Source: Caldifarciminota bacterium
GTDB taxonomy: Bacteria > Hydrothermota > E44-bin80
Direction of reading: 5' to 3'
Assembly: GCA_023127905.1 (NCBI GenBank)
Contig: JAGMEZ010000281.1
Location: 1 to 6,444 of the forward strand
Length of the DNA: 6,444 nucleotides
The notes beneath the pieces were generated by a model, which worked only from the letters and a program-made list of their open reading frames with translations, was not told the origin of the DNA and ran no database searches. A program made the translations under genes and the position numbers. Position 1 is the stretch's first letter, and the number at the start of each line of letters is the position of its first letter. Positions 1 through 5,157 of the stretch are shown here, one piece after another.

Positions 1-29
1 ACACCGTCGTGCTCGGCATGTCAGAAATA

Positions 30-39
30 CGCTTAAGCG
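30..39. repeat. 10-bp perfect palindrome in the left flank
   Basis: CGCTTAAGCG is self-complementary. It lies in the non-coding 80 bases left of the tandem repeat, where I see no gene. Ten bases at the window edge (1-10, ACACCGTCGT) recur at 143-152 inside the terminator hairpin, so the repeat-rich zone probably continues beyond the window. No function can be assigned. Confidence 0.35.
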
Positions 40-126
40 AGTCAAATTCTCTACTCACCATACCCTATCACCCAATTTGATTCACTCCATAATTAAAACG
101 TAACAAGAGGAGTTGATGCACTCCAT

Positions 127-155
127 AAAAAAAAGCGCAACGACACCGTCGTTGC
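127..155 (-). terminator. Rho-independent terminator after nnr
   Basis: On the minus strand an 8-bp perfect stem, GCAACGAC/GTCGTTGC (155-137, 3-nt loop), is followed by GC and then eight uninterrupted T residues (134-127). This is a textbook intrinsic terminator. It starts 36 nt after the nnr stop codon and closes the ruvB-nnr gene group. Confidence 0.85.
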
Positions 156-162
156 ACTCCAT

Positions 163-184
163 AAAAACAACTGCAACACTGCAG
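163..184 (-). terminator. Weak upstream terminator-like hairpin
   Basis: On the minus strand CTGCA-GTGT-TGCAG (184-171) forms a 5-bp stem with a tetraloop, followed by TTGTTTTT (170-163). It occupies the equivalent place in the adjacent 36-bp repeat unit and lies 6 nt after the nnr stop. The stem is short, so on its own it may be inefficient; together with the stronger hairpin downstream it would make a tandem terminator. Confidence 0.4.
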
Positions 185-190
185 AACTGA

Positions 191-1744
191 TTATTCTTTT
201 AATGCTTTTATTATTGCTTGCGGGATTGTATCAATGAGGTCACCGGCAATAAGGGAATGCTCCCCTATTTTTTCTTTCAGAATCTCACCTGCAAGTGAAT
301 GGATATAAACCCCGGAAACTGATGCAGCTAAGGGTGTGGTCCTCTGAGCAAGAAAACCAATTATTAGTCCTGTTAAAACATCTCCAGAACCTGCAGTTGC
401 AAGACCGGAATTCACATGTGAATTTAACCAAAATTTACCGTCCTGCTCAGCAATTACTGTTGGAGCACCTTTAAGAACAATAGTAACCCTCCAATCTTGA
501 GCATATTTTTGTGATAAATTCACCTTATTCCTTACAATTTCCCTTACATCTCTATTAATTAATCTTGCCATCTCACCAGGATGTGGTGTGATAACTGTAG
601 GTTTCTTTCTCTTCTTTAACACTTTCGTGTATCCAACAAGTGCATTTATTCCATCAGCATCAACTAAAAGGGGAGCATTGGCATTCTCAACGATTTTTCT
701 TATTAGTTTTTGGGTCTCAGGATGCTGCGACATACCTGGTCCAATAGCTACAACATCCACTTTTTTAATTTCATCCATTATTTTTGTATATGCATTCAGA
801 GATATGCTCCCTTCCTCGGTTTGTGGCACGGGTATAGTTATTGTTTCCGTACATTTGGTTTCAAGTATAGGGTTTAGATGCTCAGGAATTGCAAGATATA
901 CGAGCCCTGCGCCTGCACGGAGTGCGGATGTGGCAGCCATTGCTGCTGCTCCAGTCATTCCTGTGCTCCCAGCAATGATTAAAATACGCCCAAATGCTCC
1001 CTTATGAAGACTGGGAGCACGCCACGGGATAAAACGACGCAATACTTCATTGTCAACCAGTGTACCTTTTACCTCAACGTTATTTATAACCTGCTCCGGA
1101 AAACCAATATCTGCCACATATAGTTCCCCAACATAATGCCTTGCTGGATAAAGAAATTGCCCAACTTTGGGCAATCCCATTGTTACCGTTAAGTCTGCTT
1201 GAACTGCCTCTCCTATAACTGCTCCGTTATCCGAATCTATCCCACTGGGTGTATCTACTGAGACAATGTTTATTCCTGATTCGTTTAACTCCTTCACAAC
1301 ATCTTCCGTGATTCCCTGGATTTTCCCACTGAAACCAGTACCAAATATTGCATCAACAACGATATCAGAGTGCGTCATTGAAGTTCTTAGCTTCTGTAAA
1401 TCTTTTTTGGTCTTAATAACTTTGGGTTTTAATCCAAGCCCCGAAAGAATATTAAGATTCTTTTTTGCATCACCTGAAATAGTCGAAGGATCTGCTGTAA
1501 TATAGACATCAATATTAGTTTCCAGGTTCATCAGATACCTTGCAACCACAAATCCATCTCCCCCGTTGTTCCCTTTACCGCACACAATCGTTACATTCTC
1601 TACATTTTCCATATCGAAATAGTCTTCCATAGCACTAACAACACTTTGTCCAGCGTTTTCCATAAGAACAACGCCAGGAATGCCAAGTTGTTTTATTGCA
1701 ATTCTGTCAATTTCTCTCATCTCCTTAACGCTAACGACCCTCAT
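191..1744 (-). CDS. nnr: Bifunctional NAD(P)H-hydrate repair enzyme (epimerase + ADP/ATP-dependent dehydratase)
   Basis: The product is 517 aa, full length for the fused family. It repairs hydrated NADH and NADPH: the N-terminal YjeF domain (about 1-220) epimerises R- to S-NAD(P)HX, and the C-terminal ribokinase-like domain (about 235-515) dehydrates the S form at the expense of a nucleotide. Visible epimerase motifs are MENAG (28-32), GKGNNGGDG (56-64), DAIFGTG (131-137) and VDTPSGID (163-170). Dehydratase motifs are HKGAFG (247-252), GPGM (335-338), HPGE (388-391) and the NSGLATAGSGD segment (445-455), whose final Asp is the expected catalytic base. I chose the ATG at 1744, because GGAGGAG sits just upstream; a TTG five codons earlier lies before that ribosome site. 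It is the last gene of the group, 78 nt after queA, and is followed by a terminator. The enzyme is expected in the cytosol. Family assignment is secure; nucleotide preference is not visible. Confidence 0.96.
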   Translation of the reverse strand: MRVVSVKEMREIDRIAIKQLGIPGVVLMENAGQSVVSAMEDYFDMENVENVTIVCGKGNNGGDGFVVARYLMNLETNIDVYITADPSTISGDAKKNLNILSGLGLKPKVIKTKKDLQKLRTSMTHSDIVVDAIFGTGFSGKIQGITEDVVKELNESGINIVSVDTPSGIDSDNGAVIGEAVQADLTVTMGLPKVGQFLYPARHYVGELYVADIGFPEQVINNVEVKGTLVDNEVLRRFIPWRAPSLHKGAFGRILIIAGSTGMTGAAAMAATSALRAGAGLVYLAIPEHLNPILETKCTETITIPVPQTEEGSISLNAYTKIMDEIKKVDVVAIGPGMSQHPETQKLIRKIVENANAPLLVDADGINALVGYTKVLKKRKKPTVITPHPGEMARLINRDVREIVRNKVNLSQKYAQDWRVTIVLKGAPTVIAEQDGKFWLNSHVNSGLATAGSGDVLTGLIIGFLAQRTTPLAASVSGVYIHSLAGEILKEKIGEHSLIAGDLIDTIPQAIIKALKE

Positions 1745-1747
1745 TAT

Positions 1748-1754
1748 CTCCTCC
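1748..1754 (-). promoter_or_regulatory. Ribosome binding site deciding the nnr start
   Basis: GGAGGAG on the minus strand ends 3 nt before the ATG at 1744 (the GGAGG core is 5 nt away). It overlaps the in-frame codons that follow the upstream TTG at 1759, so the ATG is the better start. Confidence 0.8.
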
Positions 1755-1783
1755 AGCAAAAACTACGTTTTTTGATTACACAG

Positions 1784-1812
1784 ATTATAATACGATTCCA
1801 TAGATTAAATTA
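1784..1812 (-). promoter_or_regulatory. Possible internal promoter before nnr
   Basis: A perfect TATAAT (1789-1784, minus strand) lies 39 nt upstream of the nnr ATG in the 78-nt gap after queA. The hexamer 17 nt upstream, TAATTT (1812-1807), is a poor -35. The region is AT-rich, so a chance match is quite possible. Confidence 0.25.
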
Positions 1813-1822
1813 TTTACTTCAA

Positions 1823-2848
1823 TCATAAAATTAGCATTGCATCGCCGTAGGAAAAAAATCTATAATCTCTCTTTTTTGCTTCTTCATATGCTCGCAGAAT
1901 CATCTCTCTTGACGTGAAAGCTGAAACAAGCATGAGAAGAGTTGTCTGTGGCAGGTGAAAATTTGTTATGAGATGATCGACTACTTGAAAATTATACGGT
2001 GGATAAATAAACTTTTCTGTCCATCCTTCTCCAGGATTCAGGCAACTATTGTAAAATGCTGTTTCAAGCGCCCTTGTTGTTGACGTTCCCACCACAAACA
2101 CATTTCCCTTTTCCTTTTTTACCTTATCGATTATTAAAGCACTCTCTTCATCTATTTCATAATACTCGCTTTCCATTTTGTGCTCTGTTATATCCTCCAC
2201 TTTTACCGGTCTAAATGTCCCTATTCCTATATGGAGCAAAATTCTTACAATTTTCACCCCTTTTTTCTCTATACAAGAAAGTATCTCTTCTGTAAAATGG
2301 AGTCCCGCTGTTGGAGCAGCGACTGAGCCTTCTTTCTCCGCATAGACAGTCTGATATCTATATTGGTCTAATTCCTCAGTTTCTCTCTTAATATACGGTG
2401 GAAGTGGCATGTTTCCCAGGGATAATATTTCATTATCTGAAATTACATGTGGAGAAAACTCAATCTTCCATTTGCCAGAGCCATCCCTTTCTTCAATTCT
2501 GCAGGAAACTTTTTTATTGAATAATATCTTCTCACCTTGTTTCACTTTTTTTGCAGGTCTAAGAAGCACTTCCCATACTGTACCTTCTATTTTTTGAAGA
2601 AGAAAAACCTCTACTTTACCATTTGTTCTTTCACGTTTACCAAAGAGCCTTGCAGGAATTACCCTTGTATTATTTATGCACAAAACATCACCGTTTGAAA
2701 AATATTCAACTATATCAGTGAAAATCTTATGCTCTATTTTCCCGTATTTTCTATCGAGTATTAAAAGCTTTGACTCGCCTCTTCTTTCAGTTGGATATTG
2801 TGCGATAAATTCCCTTGGAAGAGAGAAATTAAAATCATCCAATTTCAT
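1823..2848 (-). CDS. queA: S-adenosylmethionine:tRNA ribosyltransferase-isomerase
   Basis: This 341-aa protein is a full-length QueA. It transfers and isomerises the ribosyl group of S-adenosylmethionine onto preQ1 in tRNA, giving epoxyqueuosine at the wobble position of GUN anticodons. Family landmarks run along the whole length: LPREFIAQYP (10-19), the NNTRVIPARLFG block (59-70), LLRPAKK (95-101), MPLPPYIKR (147-155), RYQTVYA (164-170), GSVAAPTAGLHFT (174-186), GTFRPV (210-215), TNFHLP (295-300), LLMLVSAF (304-311) and YRFFSYGDAML (329-339). NN replaces the commoner ND before TRV, which looks conservative. The ATG at 2848 has only a weak Shine-Dalgarno (GAG 3 nt upstream). A 265-bp inserted element begins 23 bp upstream and separates the gene from the DUF2007-like gene, so expression may have changed after insertion. 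QueA next to RuvB is a common bacterial arrangement. Confidence 0.97.
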   Translation of the reverse strand: MKLDDFNFSLPREFIAQYPTERRGESKLLILDRKYGKIEHKIFTDIVEYFSNGDVLCINNTRVIPARLFGKRERTNGKVEVFLLQKIEGTVWEVLLRPAKKVKQGEKILFNKKVSCRIEERDGSGKWKIEFSPHVISDNEILSLGNMPLPPYIKRETEELDQYRYQTVYAEKEGSVAAPTAGLHFTEEILSCIEKKGVKIVRILLHIGIGTFRPVKVEDITEHKMESEYYEIDEESALIIDKVKKEKGNVFVVGTSTTRALETAFYNSCLNPGEGWTEKFIYPPYNFQVVDHLITNFHLPQTTLLMLVSAFTSREMILRAYEEAKKRDYRFFSYGDAMLIL

Positions 2849-2863
2849 TTTCTCAAGAAATGT

Positions 2864-2871
2864 TTAAGAAA
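2864..2871. repeat. Left target-site duplication of the inserted element
   Basis: TTAAGAAA directly abuts the left terminal inverted repeat and is repeated exactly at 3138-3145 on the other side. Including one more base gives a 9-bp match with one mismatch (TTTAAGAAA and CTTAAGAAA), which would place the element ends symmetrically. Confidence 0.75.
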
Positions 2872-2891
2872 TTGCAATTCAGACAATAGAG
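2872..2891 (+). repeat. Left terminal inverted repeat
   Basis: A 20-bp arm beginning TTGCAATTCA and ending CAATAGAG. It is the exact reverse complement of 3117-3136. Sequence similarity between the two ends stops immediately inside the arms. Confidence 0.85.
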
Positions 2892-3020
2892 TGTCATATT
2901 TCATCCATAAAATAGGAAAACTTCAATAATTGCGACAGGTTTCGAACATTCTCTTTCATTAATTTTTTCATCTTTTAAAAGGAATAGGTTCATATGTCTG
3001 TTTTGTCACCCTGGATCCTA

Positions 3021-3083
3021 TGTTGAACTAGTTCAGTATTGTTTTAGAGTCTAAAAACCGAGATGCTGAAACAAGTTCAGCAT
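3021..3083. repeat. Palindromic interspersed repeat inside the element
   Basis: Three palindromes lie side by side: a perfect 12-bp one, TGAACTAGTTCA (3024-3035); a 7-bp-arm hairpin, TTTTAGA-G-TCTAAAA (3042-3056); and an 8-bp-arm hairpin, ATGCTGAA-ACAAG-TTCAGCAT (3063-3083). The outer two also pair with each other (TGTTGAACT with AGTTCAGCA, one G:U), enclosing the middle one. The GAGATGCTGAAACAAGTTCAG text resembles a repeat seen in unrelated bacterial genomes; that likeness is from memory. Confidence 0.65.
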
Positions 3084-3116
3084 GACAGGGGACAGCAAAA
3101 TTTCTAAGAACGCATG

Positions 3117-3136
3117 CTCTATTGTCTGAATTGCAA
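3117..3136 (-). repeat. Right terminal inverted repeat
   Basis: A 20-bp arm, the exact reverse complement of 2872-2891. Its outer end lies one base from the stop codon (3138-3140) of the DUF2007-like gene. Confidence 0.85.
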
Positions 3137-3137
3137 C

Positions 3138-3145
3138 TTAAGAAA
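3138..3145. repeat. Right target-site duplication, containing a stop codon
   Basis: TTAAGAAA is identical to 2864-2871. Its first three bases are the minus-strand TAA of the DUF2007-like gene. Because the target was duplicated, the reading frame and its stop stayed intact. Confidence 0.75.
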
Positions 3146-3356
3146 GAAATCCCTTGACAAGCTCGTCTGCTCTCGAAAAATCTTCTTCTCTGACGAGAAT
3201 CTCTCCCCAGTTCCCTTTAATATATGTAACAATACTATCCAAATTTGGAACTTGATATGATTTTCGTACCGTTTTTATATTTTTATCCTCGAGCAAACTC
3301 TCAATAGTTTTTGCCATGAACTCATCTGGAGCTTTATAAACACTAACAAGTTTCAT
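3138..3356 (-). CDS. Small DUF2007-like protein
   Basis: This 72-aa protein has the pattern of the DUF2007 family (annotated as putative prokaryotic signal-transducing proteins). It has an N-terminal LVSVYKAPDEFMAKTIESLL strand-helix (3-22), then a gap with a short strand, a glycine-containing IKGNWGEILVREED segment (46-59) and a closing helix with ADELV (63-67). The family forms a small ferredoxin-like alpha/beta domain and has no established biochemical role. There is no signal peptide or membrane helix, so it is expected in the cytosol. The start at 3356 is 20 nt after the ruvB stop. The nearest Shine-Dalgarno-like run, AAGGAAGG, overlaps that stop and is about 14 nt from the ATG, so translation may be coupled to ruvB. 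Its stop codon lies in the target-site duplication of the downstream element. Family recognition is by pattern, not by search. Confidence 0.8.
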   Translation of the reverse strand: MKLVSVYKAPDEFMAKTIESLLEDKNIKTVRKSYQVPNLDSIVTYIKGNWGEILVREEDFSRADELVKGFLS

Positions 3357-3376
3357 TTCGCTTTTATAACCTTCCT

Positions 3377-4390
3377 TTAAAATAACTTTCCATCGCCAGG
3401 TTTTTCCAATCCAAAGTGTTTGTATGCCAGTAGTGTAGCAACCCTTCCTCGAAGCGTTCTGTCTATGAAACCCTCCATAACAAGAAATGGTTCAAAAACT
3501 TCTTCTATAGTGTCTTTTTCCTCTCCAACTGCAACAGCGATCGATTTTAAACCAACAGGTCCTCCGTTAAATTTATCTATTATAGTCCTCAATATCAGTT
3601 TATCCATCGAATCAAGCCCTTTCTCATCTACTTCCATAAGTTTCATCGATTTCATTACAATATCATTTGTTATGGCGCCATCTTCCTTCACCTGAGCATA
3701 ATCCCTTATTCTTCTCAATAATCTATTTGCAACTCTCGGTGTTCCTCTTGCCCGTTTTGCTATCTCTATCGCTGCTGGAGCCTTTACAACAACATCAAGA
3801 ATCCGAGCTGTTCTCGAAACAATCTCTTTAAGTTCTTCAGGACTATAAAAATCTATCCTTTCAGAAATACCAAATCTCGCCCTCATAGGAGAGGTAAGAA
3901 GCCCGGTTCTTGTAGTCGCACCAACAAGTGTAAAAGGCTTAAGGCTTATTTTTACAGCCCTTGCTTTTGGTCCTGCATCAACAAGGATATCAAGACAAAA
4001 ATCCTCCATTGCAGAATAGAGATATTCCTCAACAGACCTGTTCAACCTATGGATTTCATCAATAAAGAGAATATCCCGTTCTGAAAGATTCGTCAATAAT
4101 CCAGCCAGGTCACCTGGTCGTTCTAAAATAGGACCGGATGTGGAAGATATATTTACGCCAAGTTCATTCGCAATGATATATGCGAGTGTAGTTTTTCCAA
4201 GCCCTGGGGGACCAAAAAAGAGCGTATGATCCATCGATTCATTTCGCGATTTTGCTGCTTCCATGTAGATTTTTAGCTTTTCTTTTAATTTCTCCTTACC
4301 GATAAAATCAGAAAGGGTTTTAGGTCTAAGGCTGTTATCAAAATCCCTATCTTCTGAGAACGGTTCAGGATTCGTTATTCTCTCTTCCAT
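3377..4390 (-). CDS. ruvB: Holliday junction branch-migration ATPase RuvB
   Basis: This 337-aa protein is a complete RuvB, the hexameric AAA+ motor that drives branch migration of Holliday junctions with RuvA. The order is the RPKTLSDFIG entry motif (22-31), Walker A GPPGLGKT (60-67), the ERPGDLAGLL block (90-99), Walker B LFIDEIH (108-114), sensor 1 GATTR (157-161), the RARFG arginine-finger region (170-174), sensor 2 GTPRVANRLLRR (216-227), and the C-terminal winged helix with GGPVGL (276-281), the DTIEEVFEP segment (293-301) and the GFIDRTLRGR segment (307-316). All ATPase residues are present. The ATG at 4390 has no Shine-Dalgarno but lies 8 nt after a TATAAT, so the message may be leaderless. 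It heads the group ruvB / DUF2007-like / queA / nnr. ruvA and ruvC are not in the window. Confidence 0.98.
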   Translation of the reverse strand: MEERITNPEPFSEDRDFDNSLRPKTLSDFIGKEKLKEKLKIYMEAAKSRNESMDHTLFFGPPGLGKTTLAYIIANELGVNISSTSGPILERPGDLAGLLTNLSERDILFIDEIHRLNRSVEEYLYSAMEDFCLDILVDAGPKARAVKISLKPFTLVGATTRTGLLTSPMRARFGISERIDFYSPEELKEIVSRTARILDVVVKAPAAIEIAKRARGTPRVANRLLRRIRDYAQVKEDGAITNDIVMKSMKLMEVDEKGLDSMDKLILRTIIDKFNGGPVGLKSIAVAVGEEKDTIEEVFEPFLVMEGFIDRTLRGRVATLLAYKHFGLEKPGDGKLF

Positions 4391-4398
4391 ACAAATTA

Positions 4399-4426
4399 AT
4401 TATATACACACAACGTTAAAAGTCAA
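4399..4426 (-). promoter_or_regulatory. Promoter of ruvB, positioned for a leaderless transcript
   Basis: On the minus strand TTGACT (4426-4421) and a perfect TATAAT (4404-4399) are separated by 16 nt. Only 8 nt separate TATAAT from the ruvB ATG, so a normal start point would fall within a base or two of the A of the ATG. No ribosome binding site is present, which agrees with a leaderless message. Confidence 0.7.
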
Positions 4427-4443
4427 GAAAATTCTGGGCAACC

Positions 4444-4498
4444 GTCCTGAGCTTATCGAAGGGCCAGTCCTGAGCTTTCCGCGAAGGGACCTGACCCC
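4444..4498. repeat. Two imperfect copies of an interspersed CTTCG..AAGCTCAGGAC repeat
   Basis: Copy one is 4444-4463 and copy two 4467-4488. Each reads, on the minus strand, CCCTTCG followed by a variable centre and AAGCTCAGGAC. A short imperfect hairpin GGG/CCC (4486-4498) with AGGGGTCAGG follows and touches the stop codon of the lipoprotein gene. The core resembles CCTTCGACAAGCTCAGG, an interspersed repeat I recall from many bacterial genomes. The block fills the lipoprotein-ruvB gap up to the ruvB promoter. Confidence 0.65.
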
Positions 4499-4998
4499 TA
4501 AATCTCTTTATTGATTTCATCTCTATCTTCATTTATGGAAAATTTAATTTTTTGCATAGCATCACCTACTGCATCCATTGCTGCTTTAATTATTGTCAAC
4601 CTAAGGCCACATGACCCAGTCGCACTATAAGTCCTGATTTCTATTCCATCAGGAGTCATTAATGTCAGCTTTACATTTGCTTCACCTGCACCCAAAGCAT
4701 TCACATAGATATATAATATATTAACGTTAATTACAAGATTTTCTTCAGTCTCTACAACGTCTGGGAATACATTGGCTTGGAGATCTGTTTCTATAGCTCT
4801 TTTTATTTGTGAAGAAAATCTTGATAAAACTCCTCCTCTTCCTATTGCCTCAGAAAATATGGTCTTACTTGTATCTACAACGATCCTGACTTTTACATCA
4901 AAAAGTGCACCATACCTCACACGACCACCATAAGGCGCAATGCAACATCCTGATATTAACAAAACCATTATCACAACACATATTTTCATCTTAACCAT
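4498..4998 (-). CDS. Small lipoprotein of unknown function
   Basis: The product is 166 aa and I do not recognise a family with confidence. The N-terminus is a lipoprotein signal: two Lys in the first five residues, a hydrophobic stretch (6-15) and lipobox ISGC with Cys18 as the predicted lipidated residue. The next residue is Cys, not Asp, so by the E. coli sorting rule it would go to the outer membrane. The mature part alternates predicted strands and helices: strand 33-42, helix 59-77, strand 87-100, strands 108-127 and helix 134-152. This resembles small periplasmic lipoproteins of the LptE or YajG kind, but only in topology. I chose the ATG at 4998 because AAAGGAG lies 5 nt upstream and the signal peptide begins there. 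Longer frames exist: one ATG is at 5025, and one at 5076 starts inside a GC-rich repeat and would bury the signal peptide. The stop abuts the downstream repeat block. Confidence 0.8.
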   Translation of the reverse strand: MVKMKICVVIMVLLISGCCIAPYGGRVRYGALFDVKVRIVVDTSKTIFSEAIGRGGVLSRFSSQIKRAIETDLQANVFPDVVETEENLVINVNILYIYVNALGAGEANVKLTLMTPDGIEIRTYSATGSCGLRLTIIKAAMDAVGDAMQKIKFSINEDRDEINKEI

Positions 4999-5003
4999 TT
5001 CTT

Positions 5004-5010
5004 CTCCTTT
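5004..5010 (-). promoter_or_regulatory. Ribosome binding site deciding the lipoprotein start
   Basis: AAAGGAG on the minus strand lies 5 nt before the ATG at 4998. This makes the compact signal peptide the natural N-terminus and argues against the two longer in-frame starts. Confidence 0.8.
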
Positions 5011-5060
5011 GTAAAAAATATTCATACTACCCCCACCCTTGAGAGATATTATTAACGGGA

Positions 5061-5129
5061 CACGCGGGGCAGACAATGGCAGGCGCAGAGCAAGCCCTGC
5101 TACTCCAGCTTGTAGGTTAAGGCTGCGGT
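5061..5129. repeat. GC-rich palindromic repeat-like block
   Basis: This stretch is strikingly GC-rich against AT-rich surroundings. It holds an inverted repeat, GCAGG...CCTGC (5079-5100), whose loop can add a GC/GC pair with a one-base bulge. It lies in the gap between the DUF89 gene and the lipoprotein gene and has no coding signal of its own. It looks like another class of interspersed repeat, but only one copy is visible here. I see no clear promoter or T-tailed terminator in the gap. Confidence 0.45.
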
Positions 5130-5157
5130 TACAAAATTCAAAAGTATTGTTTTTCTA

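Larger units (their letters stand above)
81..188. repeat. Three degenerate 36-bp tandem repeats
   Basis: Units start at 81, 117 and 153, exactly 36 bp apart. Each opens with T(T/G)CACTCCATAA, followed by an A-rich run and a (G)CAAC or TAAC block; the last ~11 bases differ between units. The two right-hand units share 15 identical opening bases (117-131 and 153-167). Read on the minus strand, each unit is a variable, often hairpin-forming head, then a T-rich run, then ATGGAGTGCA or a variant. The array fills the gap downstream of nnr and contains its terminators. It is not a CRISPR, because repeats and spacers do not alternate in full-length units. Confidence 0.65.
2872..3136. mobile_element. 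MITE-like non-autonomous insertion element (265 bp)
   Basis: The element is bounded by perfect 20-bp terminal inverted repeats (2872-2891 and 3117-3136) and flanked by 8-bp direct repeats (2864-2871 and 3138-3145). It has no open frame that could encode a transposase, so it would depend on an enzyme supplied elsewhere. The interior is AT-rich on the left; on the right it carries a highly palindromic segment (3021-3083) of a different repeat type. It sits between the DUF2007-like gene and queA. Without the element and one direct repeat, the two genes would be about 15 nt apart. Possible outward promoter hexamers toward queA (TTGAAG at 2926-2921 and TGAAAT at 2903-2898, 17 nt apart) are weak. 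The transposase family cannot be assigned; an 8-9 bp duplication fits several families. Perfect arms suggest fairly recent insertion. Confidence 0.8.

Noticed and set aside
81..162. Short minus-strand frame with a 12-residue repeat starting at ATGGAG (from 162 down)
   Set aside because: The 36-bp period keeps the frame open for about two units, but it has no ribosome site and runs through the terminator hairpin and T run.
81..188. CRISPR array
   Set aside because: The 36-bp period covers the whole unit, with only about 12-15 conserved bases and no full-length repeat plus spacer alternation; no cas genes are present.
588..1007. Open frame on the plus strand, 139 codons
   Set aside because: It lies wholly opposite the conserved dehydratase domain of nnr, has no family pattern and is a mirror of real coding sequence.
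2931..2955. tRNA T-arm-like text (GGTTTCGAAC)
   Set aside because: The flanking bases do not form a T stem, and no acceptor, D or anticodon arms can be placed around it.
2872..3136. Structured regulatory RNA or riboswitch upstream of queA
   Set aside because: A preQ1-type switch was considered because of queA, but the long arms are 225 nt apart and bounded by an exact direct repeat, which fits transposition better; no known aptamer core was seen.
4498..5076. 192-residue version of the lipoprotein gene
   Set aside because: The extra N-terminus comes from the GC-rich repeat block, lacks a ribosome site and would bury the signal peptide; the AAAGGAG at 5004-5010 supports the start at 4998.
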